Shown here: in pieces, positions 10,850 to 21,568 of the stretch
Layout of the letters: every line of letters begins with the position of its first letter
Position numbering within the stretch: position 1 is the stretch's first letter
Source of the DNA: Synaphobranchus kaupii
Lineage: Eukaryota; Chordata; Actinopteri; Anguilliformes; Synaphobranchidae
Direction: 5' to 3'
DNA length: 64,000 nt
NCBI GenBank assembly: GCA_029718625.1
Contig: CM056397.1
Coordinates: 2,814,590 to 2,878,589 of the forward strand
The notes under the pieces: model-generated
Database searches by the model: none
What the model was told of the DNA's origin: nothing
Seen by the model: the letters and a program-made list of their open reading frames with translations, nothing else
Made by a program: the position numbers and the translations under genes

Positions 10850-11060
10850 TGTACATTTTCATCTATTTTTACTTCAAGGATAAACCGATTTAGTCAGTTT
10901 TTATTTTCTAATATAATCCTTTTTCGTCATATTTTTTTGTCAAAAATAATATGACGGGATTTTGTCAGTTTTTATTTTCTAAAAACTATTTTTCTTATCT
11001 ACTTATAGTCAATAATAATATAAAGATTTAGTCAGTTTTCTCTTCTCTTCAAAAAGAGTT
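10850..11060. repeat. Degenerate short tandem repeat around TTTAGTCAGTTTT
   Basis: Three to four diverged units contain GT(C)AGTTTTTATTTTCTAA followed by a TCATA/AATAATAT tract. The copies are unevenly spaced and eroded. Confidence 0.5.
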
Positions 11061-12010
11061 GTCACAAATCATGCATTAATAAAGCTAAAACATGTTGTTG
11101 TTTCCACCCATAGTTTGGTTGCAGGGGCAATGAATGTCTGAGTTGAGCAAATTCTTGGTGCCATAGCCACTAGGGGGTATACGCAAAGGGGGTCTGCGCA
11201 AAGGGGTTACAACCCATGATTTTCTCCCTAAAAATGTGTGCAAAGTACTTGCTGTAACCCCTTAAATAAGCCCAATACATCAAAAACCAAAACATACTTA
11301 CGATATCTACTACACTCTAGATTACTTATTTTGGCTGTAAACATGTTTGTTACACCTGGGCTAAATTTCTCTCCTTTTTCCAGCCAAATTTGTCATCACA
11401 AATGCTCCATCCCCACATCTGATCTGCCAATAACATCTGATCAAGTAGCCAATTGCAGAATAAACAGGCAAAATTAATGATGAGCACATGTATTGTTTTC
11501 GATTGACATATAAGGATGTGAACATGTGGTGTCATTTCAGCCAATAAGAACATATTTTTAAAACTTGGCCATCGCCGTCTTTGTTTTGTGGAAGCTACCT
11601 TATTTCAAAGTAACAATTGTCAAAATTTAAACGATTGCTTTTACAGCTGTATAGTCTTTCTGGGAAGCTCATTTCTATTTCTGAAATGCATTCTCTATAA
11701 TTTCACATGCAAACCCCAAATAATATTGTTTCATGACTCAGATAGCTACATGGCTACAAGGTAGGCTATAAAACCTTGGACTCAATTTGTAACTGTTAAC
11801 CCCAGACAGCATACTGAGCACAGCTCAGTCTGTGAGATATACATACGCTGGAGGTGGTTCGCCGATTGGAAAGAACCCCACCCCCCCCCTTTAAGATAAG
11901 CAAGTCTGTAAAACGAAACTCAATGATTCACATAAAAGGGAACGTTCTTGACTGTACACAGCAGCTGTGCAGCATGCATGCTACAGGCAGTAAGTGCCTT
12001 TGATTGACAA
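11061..12010. other. No gene seen
   Basis: Non-coding AT-rich sequence with a C-run near 11880-11889. No terminal repeats or coding features are supported. Confidence 0.5.
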
Positions 12011-12011
12011 A

Positions 12012-12787
12012 TACCCCTTTCATATTAGAGCGGTCTAACTCTCAATATAAAAATATTTGAGACGGGTAGATAATACCGATACAAAATAGAACGGTTTCAA
12101 GTTAGTACGGACAAGTAGGTGGTTCAGAAGCGCTTCAGAAGCGGATACAGCTTAATATGAAAAGTCCCGACATTTGAAGCGGACTAAACCCAATGACGTC
12201 ACATTCTTCGATCATTCAAGCAGCCGTTTGCAAGTACAGCACCGAGATGGGCATACAGGATGGACCTCTGTCGGGTTCGAAACCGGTGGCGACTCGGTCG
12301 TCGCGAAAGCTCGAAAATGACTCGTTTTCTTCTTAAATCCCTTCGGAAAGAGTGATGCAGATCTTGAAGCAATCGCCTACAAAGACCTAACTGAACCACA
12401 ATCACCGCGAATATAAGCATAGGTTTCACTTCCATAACTTTTTTCGGCAATCTCCACTTTAAACGATCATCGAATTGGACAAAACATACACAGACACAGA
12501 TACGTGAGGCACACAGTAAACCACTCGAGCCAGGTTAGCTAGTGTAACATGAATCACGCGCGCAAATTATTGACCTCTTGTTCTCGAGCCCATGCTTACG
12601 TTTTCTCCAGCGTTTAACATGAGACAATCGGTTACCATGACAACAAGTACGTACTAAAATGCGTGTATATAAAATAGCCCGGCGGCCTTGATCCGCATTT
12701 TCTGGGGCAATATAAAAAGGTTTGTGACGGACTTTATTGATCCGCTTCAGAAGCGGTTCAAAATCAGGGGTACAATATGAAAGGGGT
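12012..12787 (-). mobile_element. Short-TIR element, PIF/Harbinger-like, with a coding remnant
   Basis: TACCCCTTTCATATT near 12012 is mirrored by AATATGAAAGGGGTA near 12774-12788. The inner repeats AGAAGCGG recur near both ends (12128-12143 and 12740-12760). The minus strand at 12199-12450 encodes 83 residues with a hydrophobic start and an Arg-rich segment (L-R-R-K-R, S-R-R-P-S-R-H-R). This is loosely like the first exon of ALP1/HARBI1-type transposases in fish. The flanking duplication is unclear because both sides are A-rich. Family placement is inference. Confidence 0.55.
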
Positions 12788-13170
12788 AAAAGATTAGTTT
12801 AGTAGGGGCTATAATAAAGTATGGGCAAAGAGTGAGGTAAATTGTTAAAAAGTAGCCAAGTTTAGTACCCTGTTGTGAAGTTACTGCGAGATGATGTGGC
12901 CTGCGTCAGTGAAACAAAGCGACAACAATCAAGAAGAGCAAGGTAGGGACATGACAAGCTGGGGAATTTGCGTGAATGGCTCGTAAACGAGTCAAGTACT
13001 ACATGCGATGTTCTGTAGGCCCGGCTCTGGTATGGGAGTCTAGCAACAGAGGAGGTAGGAGGGGGGATGATAAAGTATGGAAGACTAGCAATGTAGCTAA
13101 TAAACTGGCTACCAGCTTTTTTTAAATACCAATCAAGTGCGAAAATTAATTTGATGTAAATCTGAGCCAA

Positions 13171-13451
13171 TAAGATGCACCCAAAGCAAATAAAATACTA
13201 CGACAGTCTATCGGGGTTATTTTGAGTGTTTATACCATCATTTTTTAAGTCAAACTATCGTTGAATCCTTTACTTTGTGCTGACCTAATATTCTCTGTGG
13301 AAGTATGGCGGCGGAGCGAACGTGGCCATTGCAACTTGTTACTCTTCTTTGTTGTTGTAGTCGACCATTGCTGGCACTACATTCGTAGGTAACGTAAAGT
13401 ATCGCTCCCCCAATAGACTGTTGTCGTATTTTATTTGCTTTGGGTGCACTG
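13171..13451. mobile_element. 281-bp hairpin (MITE-like) with ~41-bp arms
   Basis: GCACCCAAAGCAAATAAAAT at 13171 is mirrored at 13432-13451, and the match continues inward for about 41 bp with three differences. No coding capacity. It lies inside sequence that ends at a TTAA element tip at 13637. Confidence 0.7.
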
Positions 13452-13599
13452 TAGAGTGTTTAAGTGTGTTTGGTAGTGGATGCTACCGGTTGCTATAGAG
13501 TTGTGCTAGCATTAGCAACGTGTGTATGTCCAAAAGAAGGGACAGCATGGAATTAGCTGAAAATGGTTTCCATCAATCAACTACATCATGGGTAAGTCG

Positions 13600-13637
13600 T
13601 AATTGAGACATTATGCACAAAATTCAGAACTATCCCT
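13600..13637. mobile_element. Right tip of a TTAA-target element inserted in a LINE
   Basis: GAACTATCCCT abuts TTAA at 13638-13641, exactly where the LINE endonuclease frame breaks. AGGGATAGTTC resembles other AGG-type ends in this window. The matching left tip was not found. Confidence 0.4.
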
Positions 13638-13641
13638 TTAA

Positions 13642-14075
13642 GACCAGGCCTAAAGTATGATTACAATAATGTGCGGGACCGACAACATTTTGAATGAAGC
13701 AAATTGATTCCAAAATGGTCATAAATGCTGAGGTAAGGGGATCATCTGTATTTTCAAAATACAGGTTAAAATCACCCAATATTAACAGTTTGTCATGACT
13801 TACAGCTAAATGAGAAAGCAAATCTGCAAATTCATGAATAAAGCCAGAACATGGGCCAGGAGATCTATAGACAGTCACAAGTAAAATAGGTTGAGAAGAG
13901 GGGTGGTTTCTACAAACAACTGCTGGCTGAGTGTTCATAACTAGCACTTCAAACAAATCAAATACATACTCTAATTTTGGAACTGACTGAAAGACAGATT
14001 TATAAATAACAGCAACCCCACCCCCTCTTCGACAGAGACAGGGATTTTGGCTATATATTAACCCAGGCGGAGAGG
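13642..14075 (-). pseudogene. LINE ORF2 endonuclease-domain fragment (CR1/L2 group)
   Basis: The minus strand encodes the middle of an apurinic-like endonuclease. In order it has R-G-G-G-V-A-V-I-Y-K, then V-T-V-Y-R-S-P, then the catalytic L-I-L-G-D-F-N, and G-P-A-H-x-x-x-H-T-L-G-L-V-L. In functional relatives the last motif reads D-L-V, so the Gly may be damaging. The piece is cut at 13641 by the TTAA-element tip, and the upstream end decays near 14075 with a frame change near 13957. It is part of a jockey-superfamily LINE. No reverse transcriptase follows. Confidence 0.8.
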
Positions 14076-16020
14076 ATTAGCCTATATTCCATTTCACTAA
14101 AATAAAATAAGCAGGCTATCAATAAAATAAGTAATTTTGTGGTAGACCTATTTAAATTAAAATTATTCTTTAGCCTATGCTCTAGACTGAGCATAATGGC
14201 ACTGTGCCAATACTGACATGGATTTTTATTTTATTTTTTACAGTTGTGTGGATAGGCTACTGTCGGAACTCATTGTATTCGCACACCCTCTAAAAAAGAC
14301 CAATCTTTATGTTCTCTCAATAACCACATAGTCTATTTAAATTGAACAAATTCAAATATTTTGTGTAGTCTAGGCTACAACAGGAAAATCAGCGTCATGA
14401 TAGAGGCTAACAGCCAGCATTGAGATCTGGAAAGCTCCAGAGACTGAATAGCCTACCAAAGACGGTGGATTGTTTTGTAGGCTATATGGTGTAACGTTAT
14501 AATAAAATATAAATATAATTTAATAAAATCGTGTAAATGTCAATTTTTTAAATATCTGTAGGCTATGTTGCTTCATGACTAGGCTAAATATAGATTATTA
14601 CAATAGCCGGGGCTACAGGAAAAATTTCCAAGGTTGATCAGCCTGTGAGTAGGCAGATCAGAGTCGGTTGTTCCCCGGGGTCGTTTCCCCAGTGTTTTCA
14701 CCAACTAAAAAATAAGATGAATTGCTGTCATTCCGTTTTTACAGGTCTTTTTCTGCCATCTGCTGGGTAAAGAAATGAATGACAATCTACACAACATAGC
14801 CTATGCGGAATAGGCCTTTTGCATTTTCGTTTGAATTAGCCTATGTCATGGTTTTTGCCCAACTCGAATGTAAACGAAATGCAATCGCCGATTTGCATTT
14901 TCATTAGAATTTTGGCGCGGATTAGCCAAGGTCTGCCGCGTACAATAACCCATTAATAACATTTAGCATAATACATTTAAAAATATGACTAACATTCATT
15001 TATAAAGGGCAAATGACTGAATCCAGGCCTATGTGTTTGAGCTAGAATGCACGTGTGTTTGCATATGTGTATGCATGTCTCTCTAGACTTAATTATCTTA
15101 TGGTTCATAAATTTATATGCATTATCACCATAAGTTACTTATGACATAGTACAAAATTAAATGATATTTCAACAAAAACGTTTTCATAACGTACAAAAAT
15201 CCAAGTTACTCACGCGTAAAAATCACTGTCTATAACAAAACTAGAAAAATCTATAGGCCTGCCTTTAAAGCTATTGATATCAAAATGAGGCTAAGTTCTA
15301 ACAAACAACCACAGCCTATGATATTTTAGGTCACACACATTAAACAAGCTCTATTCCAAAGCAATCTACCCAATGTTTCCTAAATTATCTCACGTAACTT
15401 GGCCCTGTGCTTTTTCATCTTACCATCTGAAGAGAATGTGGTCATTCAAACTTTGTTACATTAAAGTCATAGAATTTAGTCGCCCTGGTAGAAGGGTTAA
15501 AAAAAAACGCAGCGGCCTATAAAGAATAGGATAGGACATCTATGGCGGTAGTTAAGTTTAACCACAGACAAGTTGACGTATTTGCATATTTTATAATTTA
15601 AAGAGGATACAATACCACGTTACAATGCCATTCCAATTGTTTCACTAATTAGCCTACGTCTCAACGGGTGAATTATTTAATTTGCTTCCCAGTCAAATTA
15701 AACCAAGTCACATTAGGCTACTTAACGTTAGCCTACAGAACGAGGTTACAGACTGGTTGCCACCTACTAGCACCACCAAATAGCCTACTGCCTACAGTAG
15801 GCTAGTCCTCAAATATTTTTTGTTTGTTTTAAATGTCGAAGGAAATAAAATTTCTTACCACTGTCAAGTTGGCTCTAAATCATCTGCCAGAAAGTCTCCC
15901 GAACCGTCCGTTCTAGGGTCTGCTTGATCGCCCAAAGAATTATGCTATATATCCTCAGAACCAATTCCTTTTGGACAGACACTAGTAAAACCAGTTTAGC
16001 ATCGAAGCGCCACCTCTTTC
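14076..16020. other. No gene seen; AT-rich with many TAGGCTA/TAGCCTA motifs
   Basis: I see no coding signal, terminal repeats or RNA genes. The motif TAGGCTA and its reverse complement occur repeatedly, as elsewhere in the window. Confidence 0.5.
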
Positions 16021-16210
16021 AAGGGTCGTTCACACAGCGGACGGTAGACGGCAGGACGAAACCGGATGTCATTGTTTTCAATGAGACAACGATGGCAAAA
16101 TCGCAGACTGCAGGACGAACTTGCCGTCGGAATAAAAAATATTTTTATTTTTACCGTCCACCGCTGCGGTAGGGTCACGTGCCGATGGAACGGAATTGGT
16201 ACGTTTCAAA

Positions 16211-16355
16211 ATGGATGAGAAATTCGTGCAGCTTCGTGGTAGAGAACGAGAGAGGTGGGAGGAAATATCGAACCAAAATGTTTTTAAAAAAAATAGAGAT
16301 CTTGACAAAAAGGCTGCAGCATGGAGTGTTGTAAGCACTGACATACAGATTCCAG
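16211..16355 (+). CDS. MADF-domain first exon (PIF-associated or host gene)
   Basis: The ATG at 16211 opens 48 codons ending at a donor match CAG|GTGCAC (GT at 16356-16357). The translation has F-V-Q-L, a basic/acidic R-E-R-E-R-W-E-E-I segment, K-N-R-D-L, A-A-A-W-S-V-V-S and I-Q-I-P-G. This order fits the first half of a MADF (Myb/SANT-like) DNA-binding domain. PIF/Harbinger elements carry such a gene as their second ORF, and hosts also have domesticated copies. Upstream at 16022-16060 a GTTCACACAGCGGACGG tract could be an element end, but I found no mirrored partner. No second exon was found. Unspliced, the frame stops at about 16372. Confidence 0.5.
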
Positions 16356-16373
16356 GTGCACATTATTATTATT

Positions 16374-17300
16374 AGCTGTATTTTCAGAAGCTTCTCTGTG
16401 TATGATTTGAGGTGTAACTAACTAGCTAGCGAAGCTACCTAAACTAGCTGACATTATGAATGTTCTTAAGCCCCCCCAAATAATTTGGCATTATTGGCTT
16501 AAAATTATCGTTCTGGTTTGTATGTTGTTGTCTCCCCATCCAATACTAGCCTGTCGTAGCCTACTTCACAATGTAAATCGCGGGCACGAGGACCTTGGGG
16601 GAGGCTGCATTCCATTGCTTCTCGCTCTGCCAAGTAACGATCGGCATTGGCAACGGCTTGTGTTGTGACAGGATAACGTTAGTGGCTGAGGAGTTTAGCC
16701 GTGATGTGAAGATTCAAAGTGAATGATACACAGAGTGAAATTGTACGTAGTTGTTAACGATTGTTACCTGCTTAACTTTAGCTAGGTTTACTTGAGGTAA
16801 AGGAAAGGGGATATTGTAGTAGGCTAGGCTATTATGTTAACACTAAATTAAGCTATTGTTGACTGTCAAGTTGGCTAACGTAGCTAAAATCCCACAATCA
16901 ACGTCAGCAAACAGCTTCAAATTGATGCATAAGCTTTTGTTTTGTTAATGTTTAACTTGGTCCAGTCATAATTAAAATTAAAAGCAGTCGTATGTGCAGC
17001 GAACACACATGCAGTTTTTCAATGGAACATTAGGCGCTTTTCCATAACCATATGCTATAACGTTAGCTACACACACGTGGATTACGCTATCGTGAACGAG
17101 AAAAATACAAGAAATAGCTAGCTAGCTAACTCTATCGACAGCTCTCTATTCTTTGCCATGAATATATCTCTCTAGTATTTCGAAACAATAATATCAGTAC
17201 CCATAGAATGTTATTGTTTAGAGTCAGTTAATGTCAGTGAAAACTGTCCCTCATAACGCTATTGTACAACAAAAGAGAAATGGACAGTAGTGCCTGGCTC
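16374..17300. other. No gene seen
   Basis: Non-coding AT-rich sequence. No continuation of the MADF gene is recognised. Confidence 0.5.
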
Positions 17301-17339
17301 CCAAAACCGACGTCGACGGCCGGAAGTGACTAGGCGCCT

Positions 17340-17430
17340 ATTTTGACCGACGATGTCGCTGTAGTATCGACGTTCGCCGTTTTGCCAAGGCATAGTATCG
17401 ACGTTCGTCGGTTGACAATTCCCTCCCCCT
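17340..17430. repeat. Short GC-rich tandem repeat
   Basis: AGTATCGACGTTCG occurs twice about 36 bp apart, next to further CGACG-rich sequence. It is similar in flavour to the minisatellite at 18.45 kb. Confidence 0.5.
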
Positions 17431-17522
17431 TCGGGCTATGAATTAACATATTAAAATAGGGCGAGCTTTGTTTTGCCGTATGTGTTTTTACGACATAAAG
17501 ACGAATTAAAGGTAACTTTTAA

Positions 17523-17936
17523 AGGTTGTATCAGCGATTTTGGGTGACGTCACTTCTGAAGCGAAATCCCAAACAAACATACTTATGAATAATTATGTTT
17601 TTTTTTTTTAAATAGTGTTCAAGCATCCAGAATTATAACCACGTTAATAACGTTTGTAAGAAACCAAACCGTTTGTAAATCCGTCAAGATTTCAGCGAGA
17701 TAAGAGTATTAGCGTTTGTGCAGATCATTGTGATTGGTTGGAATACTGTTTATTTTGGTTTTGAGTGGTTGGTAGTAGCTACCATTTGTTTTTGTGTACG
17801 ATCTCGGAGCATAGGCTGCCTACAGAGACGCGGTTTTTTGACGGCCTGCTTATGGGGCGGGCAGCTAGCGGATCGTGAGGAAAAATCAGATGAATGTGAT
17901 CATTTATGTTTCCACCCAAAATCGCTGATACAACCT
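17523..17936. mobile_element. TTAA-flanked MITE (Kolobok/piggyBac-like), 414 bp
   Basis: The ends are AGGTTGTATCAGCG and CGCTGATACAACCT, with the match continuing to about 24 bp. Exact TTAA copies lie at 17519-17522 and 17937-17940. No transposase is encoded. The TTAA target and AGG tips match the elements at 4859 and 28649 in type but not in detailed sequence. Confidence 0.85.
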
Positions 17937-17940
17937 TTAA

Positions 17941-18444
17941 CTTTGAAATGAGACACAGAGACAGCTAACTTAGGTGTTTGAGCTTATTTTATTCGTGTAG
18001 TTTAGCGAACGTATGTGCGAACGGTAACTTTTAACTTTGAAATGAGACACCCATATGTGAAAGGTCTGTAAAAATCATATATTATCATACTTGCGAGGTT
18101 TTATAAAAAAGCATGTTGATTAGCGTTAGTCTATTATGCTATAGTCTATTTGTATACAATTATTATGGGCTACCATGTAGGGAACTGTAGAATATAATTT
18201 AGTAACGCTAGTTTAATAACGCTAGTTCTCTACCACATTTATTTTGTAAGTAAGCTATTGTATATGGAATATCTGGGTTTTATAGGATTTTTACAGACCT
18301 TTTGCATATGGACAGAGACAGATAACCTCGTTGTTTGGCCTTATTTTATTAGTGTCACTCCTCACAAATTCCACAGGTTAGCTAACGTTGGCTATATCTT
18401 TTTCCGAGAGAGCTTAATACACAAACAGTGATGGTTTTGTGCTA
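17941..18444. other. No gene seen
   Basis: AT-rich non-coding. TAACTTTGAAATGAGACAC recurs about 95 bp apart (near 17938 and 18032), a local duplication. Confidence 0.5.
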
Positions 18445-18715
18445 CGTTTGGTCGCTTCTCCACAATGGCTAGTCGCTCTCACACCGACGAGGCGCTTCTC
18501 CGGAATGACTAGTCGCTCTCAAACCCACGAGTTGCCGCTCCACAGCGACGATCGTCGCTTCTCCAGAACGGCGAGTCGGTCTCAAACCGACGAGTCGCCG
18601 CTCCACAGCGACGATCGGCGCTTCTCCAGAACGGCAAGTCGGTCTCAAAACGACTAGACGCTTCTCCACACCGACGAGGCGCTTCTTCACAAAGGCAAGT
18701 TGGAATAAAAGACAC
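18445..18715. repeat. GC-rich composite minisatellite (40- and 63-bp periods)
   Basis: CGCTTCTCC starts at 18453, 18493, 18556, 18619 and 18659, giving steps of 40, 63, 63 and 40 bp. The 63-bp units include GGTCTCAAACCGACGAGTCG and GCTCCACAGCGACGATCG. Because 63 is divisible by three, several frames stay open and give 21-residue repeats; I regard these as by-products. It stands out as CpG-rich in AT-rich surroundings. Confidence 0.85.
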
Positions 18716-19959
18716 GTCTCGCTACCAAAACAACATTAGTCGGTCCCAAACTGATTACTTTCACTATGTAGGTGTAACATGATTAGTTATGCTTCCACTT
18801 GCCACTAAAACTTTTTTTTTTAAATTGTAATGGTTTTATTATTCTAATATCCTGTAGGCCTATTATTCTGTAGTAGCCTATCTTTCTGTATATAGTATAT
18901 GTTAAAGGTAGGCTATGTAGCCTACAGTTATGAAGTGGTAGGCTATGTACAGTTATGAAGCAGATTTGATATATTTTACAAATAATACTTATATAAGCTT
19001 CATAAATCGGCCATGAACATGAATGTAATGTTAAAGGGTTATTCAGGAATATAGGCTATAATGAATATAGCGATGTTAAATGTTTATTATTTTTATAAAT
19101 GTACATTATTTGTTGTATCTTGCTAACTTAGCTATAGCCCCGCTAACGCGTTTGCTACCAAAACGACACTAGTGGGTCCCAAACTGATTGTTTTCACTCT
19201 ACCAGTGCCGCGTCCCAGAACAGTCACCACTATCATCAGTTTGCCACATAGACTGTATAAAAATAGGTTTGCCACCACTGATGTGCTATCATAATGGGTA
19301 GAGCTAGTGACGGCACTGCATGCAATTAATTAAGTTGACCACGAGATGGCACAGTCTCACCTTATTCATCCCAGTTATTTGCAAGAAGATGGAGTAAAGC
19401 AGCAGAATCACAGAGCTGGACCACACAACAACACTGGCCTAGCCGTCCATCTCTGTATGTTTTTTTTTACCTAGTCAGCCCTGTGTGTTATGGCCTGGAG
19501 TTTGGAGCCTGGACTACTATCCTCTAACAGGTTTTAAATAGTAAGGGTATCATAGTGCATGAGTGCCTTCCACCATGTGAATTCAATTCTAAAGAAGTTG
19601 GGAATGACATTGGCTTTTGTGATTTGATAAGAAATTTGCCCCCAAGTAATGTTAAAAATGTCCTCTATCTTGTCCCCTTTCCACGTCTTTTTCAATATTT
19701 AAATAGTAGTTCATCAAGCTTTTCCACTGCTTTGGTGCATACTTTGGTGAATATTTATTTCACATTTTAAACATTTGTCTGATGTATTGCTATCAAATTT
19801 ATGAAGTTTGTCTCTGGTATAGTAAACTCTGTTCATCAATTTGAATCTCAATCTGAAATTGTCATTAATTATAGCTTGCATATTTTCTATATTTTCTTTT
19901 TTTTCTCATAATAAATTTACTTCAATTGAATGTTGGATTCTCATTTTCTCAGTGTGAGA
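18716..19959. other. No gene seen; short duplicated segments
   Basis: GTCCCAAACTGATT with flanking CTACCAAAAC occurs near 18723-18765 and 19155-19200, a diverged duplication. A CATAGACTGTATAAAAATA motif near 19246 is also found, reversed, near 43107. Nothing coding is supported. Confidence 0.5.
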
Positions 19960-20041
19960 TTAAGCTAATTCACTAAACGGTATATATAACCCTTTTTACT
20001 CATCTTTACCAGGGGTGCCAATAATAGTGAAGGGCACTGTA
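19960..20041. mobile_element. Right end of a Tc1-like element
   Basis: ACTCATCTTTACCAGGGGTG then CCAATAATAGTGAAGGGCACTGTA matches the end of a common fish Tc1 family. The rest of the element is not recognisable upstream. Confidence 0.6.
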
Positions 20042-20068
20042 TGTATATATTATAAAATAATAAAAAAT

Positions 20069-21540
20069 TATTTCAAAATGCTACAGTAATATTTCACCCA
20101 ACTTGGGTCAGATATAGTGGAGGACCTCTTCTCTCATACCCAAGTGTCAAAAGTTTGACACGTTCTAAAATTGGCAAGAAAATCCTATTCAAAATTTCAC
20201 CTTTTTCAGTAGATTTACATTGTATTACATAGAAAGTTTGGAGTGGGATTATTTGAAAATGCTACAGTAATATTTCACCCAACTCAAGTTAGAGGTGGTG
20301 GAGGACCTCTTCTCTTATACCCAAGTGTCAAAAGTTTGAGACGTTCTAAAATTGGCAAAAAAATCCTATTTAAAATGTCACCTTTTCAGTAGATTTACAT
20401 TGGATTACATAGAAAGTTTGGAGTGGGATTATTTGAAAATACTACAGTAATATTTCACCCAACTTGAGTCAGAGGTGGTGGAGGACCTCTTCTCTCATAC
20501 TCACGTGTCAAAAGTTTGAGACGTTCTAAAATTGGCAAGAAAATCCTATTTAAAATGTCACCTTTTTCAGTAGATTTACATTGGATTACATAGAAAGTTT
20601 GAAGAGGGATTATTTCAAAATGCTACAGTAATATTTCACCCAACTCGGGTCAGATATAGTGGAGGACCTCTTCTCTCATACCCAAGTGTCAAAAGTTTAA
20701 GACGTTCTAAAATTGGCAAGGACATCCTATTCAAATTGTCACTTTTATCAGTCGATTTACATTGGATTACATAGAAAGTTTGAAGTGGGATTATTTGAAA
20801 ATGCTACAGTAATATTTCACCCAACTCGGGTCAGATATAGTGGAGGACCTCTTCTCTCATACCCACGTGTCAAAAGTTTGCGACGTTGTAAAATTGGCAA
20901 GAAAATCCTATTTAAAATGTCACCTTTTTCAGTAGATTAACATTGGATTACATAGAAAGTTTGAAGTGGGATTATTTCAAAATGCTACAGTAATATTTCA
21001 CCCAACTCGGGTCAGATATAGTGGAGGACCTCTTCTCTCATACCCAAGTGTCAAAAGTTTGAGACGTTCTAAAATTGGCAAGAAAATCCTATTCAAAATA
21101 TCACCTTTTTCAGTAGATTTACATTGGATTACATAGAAAGTTTGGAGTGGGATTATTTCAAAATGCTACAGTAATATTTCACCCAACTCGGGTCAGATAT
21201 AGTGGAGGACCTCTTCTCTCATACCCAAGTGTCAAAAGTTTGAGACGTTCTAAAATTGGCAAGAAAATCCTATTCAAAATATCACCTTTTTCAGTAGATT
21301 TACATTGGATTACATAGAAAGTTTGAAGTGGGATTATTTCAAAATGCTACAGTAATATTTCACCCAACTCGGGTCAGATATAGTGGAGAACCTCTTCTCT
21401 CATACCCAAGTGTCAAAAGAAAATTTTTGACAAAATTGGCAAGAAAATCCTATTCAAAATTTCACCTTTTTCAGTAATTTACATTGGTGGACATAGGAAG
21501 TTTGGAGTGCGATTATTTCAAAACGGTGCAGTATCCAAAA
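20069..21540. repeat. Satellite array, eight ~181-bp units
   Basis: CTACAGTAATATTTCACCCA starts at 20081, 20262, 20442, 20623, 20804, 20985, 21166 and 21347, so the period is 180-181 bp and very regular. Units contain GGAGGACCTCTTCTCT, AAAAGTTTGAGACGTTCTAA and ACATTGGATTACATAGAAAG. The last unit is the most diverged and ends in an A-run and (TA)n. No coding function. Confidence 0.95.
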
Positions 21541-21568
21541 AAAAAAAATATATATATATATATATATA
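21541..21568. repeat. (TA)n microsatellite hosting Tc1 insertion
   Basis: A-run followed by (TA)n directly before the Tc1 end. TA tracts continue on the far side of each following element. Confidence 0.9.

Noticed and set aside
12270..12290. GGTTCGAAACC, similar to a tRNA/SINE B box
   Set aside because: No A box or cloverleaf around it, and it lies within the coding remnant of the PIF-like element.
18439..18715. Repeat-containing ORFs on both strands
   Set aside because: The 63-bp minisatellite keeps frames open on both strands; no start context or conserved flank supports a protein.
20069..21540. Regular repeats with spacing as in a CRISPR array
   Set aside because: The whole 181-bp unit repeats with no variable spacers; it is a satellite in a fish-like genome.
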